A DNA stretch of 64,000 bases from Streptomyces sp. HPF1205 (GTDB lineage Bacteria > Actinomycetota > Actinomycetes > Streptomycetales > Streptomycetaceae): assembly GCF_020400825.1 (NCBI RefSeq), contig NZ_JAINVH010000017.1, forward strand, positions 1 through 64,000, given 5' to 3'. Position 1 is the stretch's first letter. Each line of letters starts with the position of its first letter. Shown here one piece after another: positions 54,301-61,983 of this stretch. Both the position numbers and the translations under genes were made by a program. The notes beneath the pieces are model-generated. The model was not told where the DNA came from and made no database searches. It saw only the letters and a program-made list of their open reading frames with translations.

Positions 54301-54931
54301 TGCGGGAGATCTCCATCAGTCCGTCGCGGGCCCGGCGGTCGATGTCGATGCCGTGGTCCATGATCTCGACGAAGAAGTTCTCCTTGCCGAAGATGTCCTG
54401 GTACTCGGAGGCGGCCTTCAGCGCCTCGTCCATCTGCCCGAGCCGGATCCTGGTGGACACCTCGCCCGACGGGCAGCCGGTGGTGCCCATCAGGCCCTCG
54501 GCGTACTCGCTGAGCAGCTCGCGGTCCATCCGGGGCTTGCGGAAGTAGCCCTCGAAGGAGGCCCGGGACTGGGCGCGGAAGAGGTTGTGCAGGCCGGTTT
54601 TGTCGCGGGCCCAGATGGTCATGTGGGTGTACGCGCCGGCGCCGGACACGTCGTCGTTCTTCTGGTGCGGGGCGCCCCAGCGGACCGGCTTGGTGTACCG
54701 CCGGGACTCGGGCGCCAGGTACGCCTCGATGCCCATCACCGGGGTGACGCCGGCCGCCTTGGCCTGGTGGAAGAAGTCGTAGGCGCCGTGCAGGTTGCCG
54801 TGATCGGTGATGGCCACGTGGGACATCCCCATCTCGTTGCACGCCTTGAACATGTCCTTCAGCCGCGCCGCCCCGTCCAGCAGCGAGTACTGGGTGTGGA
54901 CGTGCAGATGAGTGAAGGGCTGGTCGGTCAC
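51377..54931 (-). CDS. dnaE: DNA polymerase III alpha subunit
   Basis: The 1184-residue replicative polymerase begins with a PHP domain (HLHVHTQYSLLDG at about residues 8-20). The polymerase palm carries the metal-binding aspartates in PDVDIDFDERRRG, and a helix-hairpin-helix and OB-fold region completes the C-terminus. Length matches the DnaE1 group used for chromosome replication rather than the shorter DnaE2 of mutagenesis. GTG 54931 has GGAGGAG at correct spacing; the frame is open 36 more codons without support. Monocistronic and convergent with the small gene at 51112. Confidence 0.97.
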   Translation of the reverse strand: MTDQPFTHLHVHTQYSLLDGAARLKDMFKACNEMGMSHVAITDHGNLHGAYDFFHQAKAAGVTPVMGIEAYLAPESRRYTKPVRWGAPHQKNDDVSGAGAYTHMTIWARDKTGLHNLFRAQSRASFEGYFRKPRMDRELLSEYAEGLMGTTGCPSGEVSTRIRLGQMDEALKAASEYQDIFGKENFFVEIMDHGIDIDRRARDGLMEISRKLKAPFVVTNDSHYTYAQESAAHDTLLCIQTGSNLSDPDRFKFDGSGYYLKSAAEMYAIDSSDAWQEGCRNTQRLIADRIDTEGMFQFRNLMPRFDVPEGYDEVSWFREEVARGMARRYPGGVPEDRQKLAEYEMDTIITMGFPGYFLVVADFIMWAKNNGIAVGPGRGSAAGSIVAYAMGITDLDPVPHGLIFERFLNPERVSMPDVDIDFDERRRGEVIRYVTEKYGSDKVAQIATYGTIKAKAAIKDSARVLGYPFSMGDRITKAMPADVLGKGIPLSGITDKDHPRYSEAAEVRAMYENEPDVTKVIDSARGIEGLVRQMGVHAAGVIMSAEPLIDHVPIFSPKNDGAVVTQWDYPSCESLGLLKMDFLGLRNLTIMDDAVKSIKANKGVEIDLLSLPLDDPNTYALLSRGDTLGVFQFDGGPMRSLLRMMKPDNFEDISAVSALYRPGPMGMNSHINYALRKNKQQEITPIHPELEEPLREVLDITYGLIVYQEQVQKAAQVLAGYSLGQADLLRRAMGKKKKEVLDKEFIPFQAGMRERGYSDEAIQAVWDVLVPFAGYAFNKAHSAAYGLVSYWTAYLKANYPAEYMAGLLTSVKDDKDKMALYLNECRRMGIKVLPPDVNESNANFTPRGDDTIVFGLTAVRNVGQNVVDSVVKSRKSKGRYASFPDFLDKVELVVCNKRTVESLIKAGAFDTMGHTRRGLTEHFETMIDNVVQVKRKEAEGQFDLFGGMGEDDADDGPAFGMDVVFSDIEWDKTYLLAQEREMLGLYVSDHPLFGIEHVLGDKADASVAALAGDYADGAVVTIGGIISGLQRKMTKQGNAWAIATVEDLGGSVDCMFFPATYQLVSTQLVEDAVVFVKGRLDKREDVPRLVAMELAVPDLSDVGANAPVMISIPTVKVTPPLVARLGEVLDSHRGNTEVRVRLQGVRSTTVLRLDRHRVTADPSLFGDLKALLGPACLGAGQQAG

Positions 54932-55060
54932 GGGCGGCGACTCCTCCGGCGAGCACGGTCTTTTGTTGGCGGCGCTGGCGAGTCTACGACCCGGGTACGA
55001 CAGCCGGGCGCGGCTCCCCGCGAAGGCCGGCCGGGGCACGCGTCCCGGGGGCGGCCGGGC

Positions 55061-55627
55061 TCACAGTCCGGCGAGGAAGTCCAGCGCGGTCGCCCAGGTG
55101 CGCTCCGCGGCCTCGGCGTCGTAGTCGGGCAGGTCCGGGTCGGTGTAGAGGTGGCCGGCGCCGCGGTAGCGGTGGACCTCGACGTCGGCGCCCGCCCTGC
55201 GCATGCGCAGGTACCAGGCGTTCAGCCAGTCGTCGGGCTCGAAGGGGTCGGGGTCGGCGACGTGGAGCTGGACCGGGATGCCGGTCGCGGCGTCGTCCGC
55301 GATGTCCGAGGTGCCGTGCAGCAGGAGCAGCCCGCGGGCCTTGTCGTCGCCGAGGGCGAGGTTCTGCGCGATGGACCCGCCCAGTGAGAAGCCCGCGTAG
55401 ACCAGGCCCTTGTCGGACAGCGGGGCCGATGCGGCGACGGCCCGCCGCAGCAGTTCGTCGCGCCCGATCTCGTCCTTGATCCGCAGGCCCTCCTCCGCGT
55501 CGTCCGTGGTGCGGCCGTCGTACAGGTCGGGCACCTCCACCGTGTGACCCGCGTCACGCAGCCGCTGGGCGGCCGCCCGGACGGCGGGCCGAAGTCCGTA
55601 CATGGAATGGAACAGGACGATCGTCAC
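55061..55627 (-). CDS. Dienelactone hydrolase-family protein
   Basis: The 188-residue alpha/beta hydrolase resembles dienelactone hydrolases. The nucleophile elbow YAGFSLGGSIA holds a Ser where dienelactone hydrolases proper have Cys, and the Asp/His partners appear in HVADPDPFEPDD and GAGHLYTD. Substrate is unknown. GTG 55627 has GAGGACAGCCC upstream. It is divergent from the MscS channel gene, 70 bases away. Confidence 0.85.
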   Translation of the reverse strand: MTIVLFHSMYGLRPAVRAAAQRLRDAGHTVEVPDLYDGRTTDDAEEGLRIKDEIGRDELLRRAVAASAPLSDKGLVYAGFSLGGSIAQNLALGDDKARGLLLLHGTSDIADDAATGIPVQLHVADPDPFEPDDWLNAWYLRMRRAGADVEVHRYRGAGHLYTDPDLPDYDAEAAERTWATALDFLAGL

Positions 55628-55697
55628 AGGGCTGTCCTCGTGTCGGGTCGGGTACGCGGACCATGGTGCCAGCCCCGGAGGGAAAGACGAGGTGATC

Positions 55698-56807
55698 ATG
55701 GAGAGCGCGCTGCGACCGGTACTGGTGATCGGTGCGTCCGTCCTGCTGACGCTGATCGTCGGCTGGGCGGTGGACCGATCCTTGCGGGCGGTGGACGGCC
55801 GCCACCCGGAGACGCCGCTGTGGGGGCTGCTGCGCCGCTGCCGGCTCCCGCTGCAGGTGGTGCTGTGCGCCGCGCTGCTGCGCGGCGCCTACCGGGCCGC
55901 TCGCGTCTCCCACGGCCACTCGGCCGCGGTCGGCCGGTTCCTCACCCTGGTGCTGATCGCCGCCTCGGCCTGGCTGGTGGTCAGGGTCGCCGCCGCGGTC
56001 ATCGACTCCTCGTTCGCGCGCTATGCCGCGACCTCGCGCAACATCCCGAAGATACGCAGGCTGCGGACCCAGTCGACGCTCATCCAGCGGGTGTTCACCG
56101 CGATCGTCGGGGTGATCGCGATCGCCTCGATGCTGTTCACCTTCCCCGAGATGCGTACGGTGGGCGCCTCCATGCTGGCGTCCGCGGGCATCATCGGCGT
56201 GGTCGCCGGTGTGGCCGCCCAGGCCACGCTGGGCAACCTGTTCGCCGGGCTGCAGATCGCCTTCGGCGACGTGGTGCGGATCGGCGACACCGTGGTGGTG
56301 GACGGCGAATGGGGCGTGGTGGAGGAGATCACGCTGACCTATCTGAGCGTGCGCACCTGGGACGAGCGGCGGATCACGATGCCGGTCTCGTACTTCACCA
56401 GCAAGCCGTTCGAGAACTGGTCGCGCGGCGACCCGCGGATGACCGGCACGGTCTACTTCCACCTCGACCACGCCACGCCCGTCGACGCGATGCGCAAACG
56501 GCTGCTGGAGATCCTGGAGCAGACCACGGAGTGGGACCGCAGGGCCTGGGGCCTGGTGGTGATCGACACCACACCGACGACGATCCAGGTGCGTGCGCTG
56601 GTCACCGCCAAGGACGCCGACGACATCTTCAACCTGCGCTGCATCGTGCGCGAGCAGCTCATCGACTGGCTGCGCTGCGAGCACCCGTACTCGCTGCCCC
56701 GGGTGGCCACCGCGCCCGCGCCCGGCCGTTTCCACGAGGGCCAGGACCGGGAGGCGGCGCCCATGCCCGAGGCCAAGGACCTGGGCCCGGGGCCCGGCGC
56801 GCGTTGA
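55698..56807 (+). CDS. MscS-family mechanosensitive channel
   Basis: The 369-residue protein has about four N-terminal hydrophobic segments and then the MscS core: the pore helix and beta domain in ATLGNLFAGLQIAFGD and VRIGDTVVVDGEWG. The protein should release solutes under osmotic shock. ATG 55698 follows GAGG by about six bases; an upstream ATG at 55602 in frame lacks support. Its stop codon forms one arm of a palindrome shared with the convergent antiporter gene. Confidence 0.92.
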   Translation: MESALRPVLVIGASVLLTLIVGWAVDRSLRAVDGRHPETPLWGLLRRCRLPLQVVLCAALLRGAYRAARVSHGHSAAVGRFLTLVLIAASAWLVVRVAAAVIDSSFARYAATSRNIPKIRRLRTQSTLIQRVFTAIVGVIAIASMLFTFPEMRTVGASMLASAGIIGVVAGVAAQATLGNLFAGLQIAFGDVVRIGDTVVVDGEWGVVEEITLTYLSVRTWDERRITMPVSYFTSKPFENWSRGDPRMTGTVYFHLDHATPVDAMRKRLLEILEQTTEWDRRAWGLVVIDTTPTTIQVRALVTAKDADDIFNLRCIVREQLIDWLRCEHPYSLPRVATAPAPGRFHEGQDREAAPMPEAKDLGPGPGAR

Positions 56808-56850
56808 TCCGGCCCGCCTCACCGTCACCGGCCCGGCGCGGGCCGGATCA
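56805..56850. terminator. Convergent terminator built around both stop codons
   Basis: A perfect 13-bp inverted repeat (56805-56817 and 56838-56850) has TGA as the first three bases of each arm: these are the stop codons of the mscS gene and of the antiporter. It terminates both messages. Confidence 0.85.
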
Positions 56851-58437
56851 GCCGCGCATCGACCGCAGGTCGAGGTGGCGCAGCACCCGGTCGACGACCT
56901 CGGGGTCGTAGCCCGGTTCGCTGCGCGCCGCCAGGACCTCGCTGCGGGCCGCGGAGAGCATGTCCTCCTGGATGCGGCGGAGCACCCCCAGGCGCTTGAG
57001 CCGTCGGGCGTGGCTCTCCCTGCGCTCCTCGTCGACCACGTCGTGCGAGATACGGGCGCCCAGGTCGAACGCGCTGCGGTGCAGCATCTCCGTGACCTCC
57101 TCGTCCAGCGGCTCGGAGCGCTCGATCTCCCTCAGCCGGGTCCTGGCCGCGGTCATCGCCCGCAGCGCCAGGTCGCGTTCGAGGTCGTGCTCGGCCTCGA
57201 TGTCGCCGCTCACCTCCAGCCGCAGGACCAGCCGGGGCAGCGTGAGCCCCTGGCCGACGAGGGTGGCCAGCACCACCGCGAAGGCGATGAACAGCAGTTC
57301 CTGGCGGGCCGGGAAGGGCAGGCCGTCGTCGGTGGTCAGCGGGATGGCGAGCGCGAGCGCCACCGAGGCCACCCCGCGCATCCCGGACCACCACATGATG
57401 ACGGTCTCCTGCCAGGTCATCGGGATGTCCTCGTCCATGTCCCGCAGCCGGTGCAGCTTCCTGGCCACCCAAGCGGCGGGCAGCAGGTACAGCAGCCGCA
57501 CCCCGGCGACGACCGCGAGCACCAGGGCCGAGTGCCACAGCATCGGCCCCCAGCTCCCGGCGCCGACCCGGAAGACGTTGTGCAGTTCGAGCCCGATCAG
57601 CCCGAACGCGATGCCCGTCACCAGGGTGTCGACGATCTCCCAGAAGGTGCTGCCGGCCAGCCGGGCCGTGACGTCGTCGGCGCCCAGGGCGTACTCGGTC
57701 AGGAACAGCGCCGTGGTGAGCACGGCGAGCACGCCCGAGCCGTGGAACTCCTCGGCGAGCGCGTACGAGGCGAACGGCACCAGCAGCGACAGTCCGACCT
57801 GCAAGGTCGCGTCGCCGACCACGCTCATCAGCTTGTTGGCGCCCCAGCCGAGCGCGAGGCCGACCGCGACGGCGACGACGGCGGACAGCACCAGTTCCAG
57901 CAGCGCGTGCGGCACCGAGAAGTGTCCGGAGACGGCGGCGGCCACGGCCACGTGGTACAGGACGATCGCGGTGACGTCGTTGAACAGGCCCTCGCCCTCC
58001 AGGATGGAGATCATCCGGCGGGGCAGGCCGACGCGGCCGGCCACCGCGGTCGCCGCCACGGGGTCGGGCGGCGCCACCAGCGCGCCCAGCGTGAAGGCGG
58101 CGGCGGGGGTGATGCCGGGCACCACCGCGTCCGCGACCGCGGCGACGGCCGCTGTGGTGACGAACACCAGCGCCACGGCGAGCAGGAAGATGGGCCGCCG
58201 GTTCGCCGCGAACTGCCGCCAGGAGGTGCGCTGCACGGCCGCGAACAGCAACGGCGGCAGGACCAGCGGAAGGATCAGCGCCGGGTCGATCCGGACGTTG
58301 GGCACCTGCGGGATCAGCGCGAGCACGCCCCCGAACAGGGTCATCAGCACGGGCGCGGGCAGCCCGGTCCTGTCGCCCACCGGCACCATCACGATGACCG
58401 CGAGCATCAGTCCGAAGAAGAGCGCGAGCTGATCCAC
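56848..58437 (-). CDS. CPA1-type Na+/H+ antiporter
   Basis: The 529-residue membrane protein has about 12 hydrophobic segments and the CPA1 motifs PPDPVAATAV and EGLFNDVTAIVLY, where the Asp residues bind the ion. A C-terminal hydrophilic domain of about 120 residues (Arg/Glu-rich, helical) follows, as in NhaP/YjcE relatives. It should exchange Na+ or K+ for protons in pH and salt homeostasis. GTG 58437 is preferred. Convergent with the mscS gene, which suggests an osmotic-stress neighbourhood, though they have separate promoters. Confidence 0.92.
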   Translation of the reverse strand: MDQLALFFGLMLAVIVMVPVGDRTGLPAPVLMTLFGGVLALIPQVPNVRIDPALILPLVLPPLLFAAVQRTSWRQFAANRRPIFLLAVALVFVTTAAVAAVADAVVPGITPAAAFTLGALVAPPDPVAATAVAGRVGLPRRMISILEGEGLFNDVTAIVLYHVAVAAAVSGHFSVPHALLELVLSAVVAVAVGLALGWGANKLMSVVGDATLQVGLSLLVPFASYALAEEFHGSGVLAVLTTALFLTEYALGADDVTARLAGSTFWEIVDTLVTGIAFGLIGLELHNVFRVGAGSWGPMLWHSALVLAVVAGVRLLYLLPAAWVARKLHRLRDMDEDIPMTWQETVIMWWSGMRGVASVALALAIPLTTDDGLPFPARQELLFIAFAVVLATLVGQGLTLPRLVLRLEVSGDIEAEHDLERDLALRAMTAARTRLREIERSEPLDEEVTEMLHRSAFDLGARISHDVVDEERRESHARRLKRLGVLRRIQEDMLSAARSEVLAARSEPGYDPEVVDRVLRHLDLRSMRG

Positions 58438-58565
58438 TGCGTCAGCGTGCCACGCCGGTGACCGCGCTCCCGCCGTCAATCGCCGGATACGCCGGTGTTT
58501 GTGCGGTGCGTTCCGGCGGGCCGCGCCGCCGCGGTACTAGGCGACCGCGGCGGCGGGCGGCGCGG

Positions 58566-59507
58566 TCACTGGCTCTCGGCCCGCAGGGTGTCCAGGGCGT
58601 GCTGCAGGTCCGCGGGATAGGCGCTGGCCAGTTCGGTCCACTCGCCGGTCGAGGGGTGCTCGAAGCCCAGCCGCACGGCGTGCAGCCACTGCCGGGTCAG
58701 CCCCAGGCGCTTGGCCATCGTGGGGTCGGCGCCGTACGTGAGGTCGCCGACGCACGGGTGGCGGTGCGCGGCCATGTGGACCCGGATCTGGTGGGTGCGG
58801 CCGGTCTCCAGCTTGACGTCGAGCAGGCTGGCCGAACGGAACGCCTCCATCAGGTCGTAGTGCGTCACGGACGGCTTGCCGTCGGCGGTGACCGCCCACT
58901 TGTAGTCGTGGGTGGGGTGGCGACCGATCGGCGCGTCGATGGTGCCGCTCAGCGGGTCGGGGTGGCCCTGCACCAGCGCGTGGTAGCGCTTGTCGACGGT
59001 GCGTTCCCGGAACTGCTGCTTGAGCGCGGAGTACGCCCGCTCGGACTTGGCCACCGCCATCAGCCCGGAGGTGCCCACGTCGAGCCGGTGGACGATGCCC
59101 TGGCGCTCGGCGGCGCCCGAGGTCGAGATCCGGTAGCCGGCGGCGGCCAGGCCGCCGATCACGGTCGGGCCGTTCCAGCCCGGGCTGGGGTGGGCCGCGA
59201 CGCCGACCGGCTTGTCGACGACCACCACGTCCTCGTCGTCGTGGACGATCTCCATGCCCTCGACCGGTTCGGCGACGATCCGCACGGGCACGGCCGGCGC
59301 GGGCATCTCGACCTCCAGCCAGGCGCCGCCGCGCACCCGCTCCGACTTCCCGGCCGCGGCGCCGTCGATCGACACCTTGCCGGAGGCGGCCAGCTCGGCC
59401 GCCTTGGTCCGCGAGAAACCGAACATACGTGCGATCGCGGCGTCGACGCGCTCGCCTTCGAGTCCCTCGGGCACGGGCAGGGAACGGACTTCGGGAAGCG
59501 TACTCAC
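58566..59507 (-). CDS. rluD: RluD-family 23S rRNA pseudouridine synthase
   Basis: The 313-residue enzyme isomerises uridines in 23S rRNA. An S4 RNA-binding domain (about 14-75) precedes the catalytic domain, whose Asp lies in [13 protein letters not shown]. The [11 protein letters not shown] and [12 protein letters not shown] motifs are intact. The start is GTG 59507, and CATACT ends seven bases before it. It lies 31 bases downstream of lspA in the same direction, so the two are probably cotranscribed, as in many bacteria. Confidence 0.93.
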   Translation of the reverse strand: MSTLPEVRSLPVPEGLEGERVDAAIARMFGFSRTKAAELAASGKVSIDGAAAGKSERVRGGAWLEVEMPAPAVPVRIVAEPVEGMEIVHDDEDVVVVDKPVGVAAHPSPGWNGPTVIGGLAAAGYRISTSGAAERQGIVHRLDVGTSGLMAVAKSERAYSALKQQFRERTVDKRYHALVQGHPDPLSGTIDAPIGRHPTHDYKWAVTADGKPSVTHYDLMEAFRSASLLDVKLETGRTHQIRVHMAAHRHPCVGDLTYGADPTMAKRLGLTRQWLHAVRLGFEHPSTGEWTELASAYPADLQHALDTLRAESQ

Positions 59508-59538
59508 CCGATCGAGTATGCCGGACCCGGACGGGGTC

Positions 59539-60105
59539 TCAGTCGCGGTGCCGCGCCCCGTCGGGGTCCACGCCCCAGAAGGACAGCAGCACGATCAGCA
59601 CTCCGCCGCAGCAGATCGCGGAGTCGGCGAGGTTGAAGATGGCGAAGTGGACGGGGGCGACGAAGTCCACCACCTGGCCGCGGAAGTCGCCCGGGCTGCG
59701 GAAGACGCGGTCGGTGAGGTTGCCGAAGGCCCCGCCGAGCAGCAGACCGAGCGCGATCGCCCAGGGCACGCTGTAGAGCCGGCGGGACAGGCGGGCGATC
59801 ACCACGATGACACCGACGGCGATCACCGTGAAGACGATGGTCATGCCCTGGCCCAGGCCGAAGGCGGCGCCCGCGTTGCGGGTCGCGTCCAGCCGCAGGT
59901 AGTGGCCCAGGACGTCGACCGGGTCGTGGTGCTCCAGGCTGTGCACGACCCAGATCTTGGACAGCAGGTCCAGCAGGTACGCGAGGGCCGCGACGCCTAT
60001 CAGCACCAGGACCCGCCGCTGCTTGCGGAGGGACGGCGGCTCGCCCGCGCCCGGCGCCTCGTCCGGCGTGTCCGGTGTGGTGATGGTGCGCTCCGCTTCC
60101 GTCAC
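59539..60105 (-). CDS. lspA: Lipoprotein signal peptidase
   Basis: The 188-residue membrane aspartyl protease removes signal peptides from diacylated prolipoproteins after Lgt action. The catalytic Asp residues are in GNLTDRV and FNLADSAI, and NAGAAFGLG is the conserved segment before them. Four membrane helices follow a polar N-terminus of about 30 residues that is longer than in enterobacteria. GTG 60105 has GAGGG eight bases upstream. It precedes rluD and follows the DksA-like gene. Confidence 0.94.
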   Translation of the reverse strand: MTEAERTITTPDTPDEAPGAGEPPSLRKQRRVLVLIGVAALAYLLDLLSKIWVVHSLEHHDPVDVLGHYLRLDATRNAGAAFGLGQGMTIVFTVIAVGVIVVIARLSRRLYSVPWAIALGLLLGGAFGNLTDRVFRSPGDFRGQVVDFVAPVHFAIFNLADSAICCGGVLIVLLSFWGVDPDGARHRD

Positions 60106-60172
60106 GTGTAGTCCCTCAACCCTGGTGTCCGTGTGAGAACGAGGGTACGGCACATCCGTACGAAGGTCCGGG

Positions 60173-61381
60173 TCAGCGCCGCTCCTGCTTCTGCTTGTCG
60201 TCCAGGCACAGGGTGGCCCGCGGGAACGCCTGCATCCGCGCCTTTCCGATGGGCCGGCCGCACACCTCGCACAGGCCGTAGGTGCCCTCGTCCAGCCGCT
60301 GCAGGGCGTGCTGCGCCTGAGTGAGCGTCTCGCGGGTGTTCGCCGCCAGCGCCATCTCGTACTCGCGGGTGATGTTCTTCGCGCCCGTGTCGGCCTCGTC
60401 GCCCGCGCCGTCGCCCGAGTCGCGCATCAGGCCCTGGACCGCCGCCTCGGAGGACTCGATCTCGTCGCGCAGCCGCTCCACCTCTGCCAGCAGCTCGGCC
60501 CGCGCCTCGGCGACCTCCTCGTCGGTCCACGGGTCCTCTCCGGGCAGTACGGCCAGCGCGCCCGGCTCCGCGGCGGCCCCGGCCGCGGGCACCTCTGTCT
60601 TCTCCGCTTCCACCTTGCCCACTGCCGTCTCCTTCCCCTCGGTACCCCCGGCAGCCGCTTTCCGCGCCGCCCGCGCTTCCCTCCCGGCCTCCCCGGGTGG
60701 GACCTTCCCGGCGCCCCGTCCGCCGGCCGCCGCCTTGCGGCCGCCGGCCCCGGGAGCCGCTTCCTTCCCTGCCGCCGCCCCTGCCGCGAGCGCGGTGCCC
60801 GCGACCTGGGTGGCCGTCTTCTTACGTGCCGCCGCCTTGGTGGCGGCCTCTTTGGGGGCGGCCTTCTTGGTGGCGCCCTCCTCGGTGGCTGCCCTCTTGG
60901 TGGCCGCCTTCTTGGTGACGGCCTTTTTCGCGGCCGCCTTCTTCGCCGCGCTTGTGGTGGCCGCCGCCTTCCTGACCGGCGCTTTCACCGCGGCCTTCTT
61001 CCCGGCCGCCGCCTTTCCGGCCGCCTTCTCGGTGGCCGCCTTCTCGGCCGCCGCCTTCGTCGCGGGCTCCGCCTCCCCCGTCGCCGCCTTTCCGGTGACG
61101 GCCTTCTTGGCCGCGGTCTTGTATGCGGCCTTTCCCGCTGCCTTGGCCGCTGCCTTTCCCGCTGTCTTTCCCGCTGTCTTCGTCGCGGCCTTCTTCGGGG
61201 CCGCCTTCTTCCCCGCCGCCTTCTCGGCCGTGCCCTTCCTGGCCGGAGCCTTCTTCGCCGGAGCCTTCTTCGCCGTCTTGGGGGACGCCGCCGGGGGCTC
61301 CGGCACCTGCTCGGCGGCGGGGACCGCAGGCACCTTCTTCCGGGAGCCGCCCGCCGCAGGCGCCCGCTTCTTCACGACCAT
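60173..61381 (-). CDS. DksA/TraR-family protein with a long Lys/Ala-rich N-terminal tail
   Basis: The 402-residue protein ends in a DksA/TraR-type domain (about 285-402): a coiled-coil helix pair, then the zinc-finger segment with CEVCG and TLCLDD. Only three of the four expected finger cysteines are present, because the last is Asp. Residues 1-280 are a histone H1-like tail of AKKA/KAAxKK repeats with high net positive charge. Family proteins bind RNA polymerase in the stringent response; the tail suggests nucleic-acid or nucleoid binding. The ATG is at 61381. Neighbours are lspA downstream and the divergent ileS T-box region. Confidence 0.85.
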   Translation of the reverse strand: MVVKKRAPAAGGSRKKVPAVPAAEQVPEPPAASPKTAKKAPAKKAPARKGTAEKAAGKKAAPKKAATKTAGKTAGKAAAKAAGKAAYKTAAKKAVTGKAATGEAEPATKAAAEKAATEKAAGKAAAGKKAAVKAPVRKAAATTSAAKKAAAKKAVTKKAATKRAATEEGATKKAAPKEAATKAAARKKTATQVAGTALAAGAAAGKEAAPGAGGRKAAAGGRGAGKVPPGEAGREARAARKAAAGGTEGKETAVGKVEAEKTEVPAAGAAAEPGALAVLPGEDPWTDEEVAEARAELLAEVERLRDEIESSEAAVQGLMRDSGDGAGDEADTGAKNITREYEMALAANTRETLTQAQHALQRLDEGTYGLCEVCGRPIGKARMQAFPRATLCLDDKQKQERR

Positions 61382-61394
61382 GGCCGCGCCACCT

Positions 61395-61577
61395 TCACAT
61401 CAGTGATCTTGTTCGCGAATCGTGCCGGAAACGGTAAATCGGCTCCCGACCCGCGGCAATGCGGGCGCGCTCCTTGGCCGGCCCTCCGCCCGGGGGCGAA
61501 GAGGCCTGCATCCGTTGTGCCCAGCTCTCCGCCAGGTATTCCTGCAGGTGACCGCAACCATGCGCGAGCGCGTCCAT
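61395..61577 (-). CDS. Possible 60-residue protein upstream of the DksA-like gene (doubtful)
   Basis: A frame starting MDALAHGCGHLQEYLAESW runs to 61395 and ends 13 bases before the DksA-like ATG. The sequence is protein-like in its first half, but there is no ribosome site and third-position GC is clearly lower than in neighbouring genes. It may be a leader peptide or chance. Confidence 0.25.
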   Translation of the reverse strand: MDALAHGCGHLQEYLAESWAQRMQASSPPGGGPAKERARIAAGREPIYRFRHDSRTRSLM

Positions 61578-61648
61578 TAGGGTCAGCCGGGGCGGGCCCC
61601 GGCGCACGCCCGCCGCGCCCGCGCACGGCCGCCCCCGGCACCGATTCG

Positions 61649-61678
61649 TTCGGAGCCGTCCGCCGCGCCCCGTACACT
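61649..61678 (+). promoter_or_regulatory. Predicted ileS promoter
   Basis: TTCGGA at 61649-61654 and TACACT at 61673-61678, spaced 18 bases, fit a housekeeping promoter that would start the T-box leader near 61685. The rest of the 61382-61672 spacer holds only the doubtful small frame. Confidence 0.6.
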
Positions 61679-61684
61679 TGGGCG

Positions 61685-61965
61685 CAGCGAAAGGCGTGGA
61701 TGGGACGAGTAGCGCCGCACGCAGCCATGAGCGACCCGGGGACGGTGGAAGCCCGGGGGTGTGCGCGACGTGAAGATCACCCCGGAGCCGCCGGAAGAAA
61801 GCCGTGGCCGGGCGACAGCCGGGCCCGCGGCCGTAGAACCGGCTTCGCGCAGCCAATGAGGGGGCGGGGCGCCCGCGAGGGAGCAGCCGCCAAGGAGGGT
61901 GGTACCGCGGGAGCGCGCGCGTTCTCGTCCCTCCGACGGAAGTCCGCGACAAGCGACGAGCGTCC
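61685..61965 (+). ncRNA. T-box leader of ileS (tRNA-Ile sensing, translational type)
   Basis: The leader contains the invariant T-box core GGAGGGTGGTACCGCGG (61894-61910). The bulge TGGT (61900-61903) can pair with the ACCA end of uncharged tRNA-Ile, and ATC at 61776-61778, in the stem I region, is a candidate isoleucine specifier. The following segment (61911-61983) can fold over the ribosome site GGAGGAAG (61968-61975), so control is likely translational, as known for actinobacterial ileS. Exact ends are inferred. Confidence 0.88.
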
Positions 61966-61983
61966 GCCGGAGGAAGAGCGCCG

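Noticed and set aside
51464-55387. A 1307-codon open frame on the + strand over dnaE
   Set aside because: Antisense shadow of dnaE; composition is Val/Gly/Asp-rich without domains.
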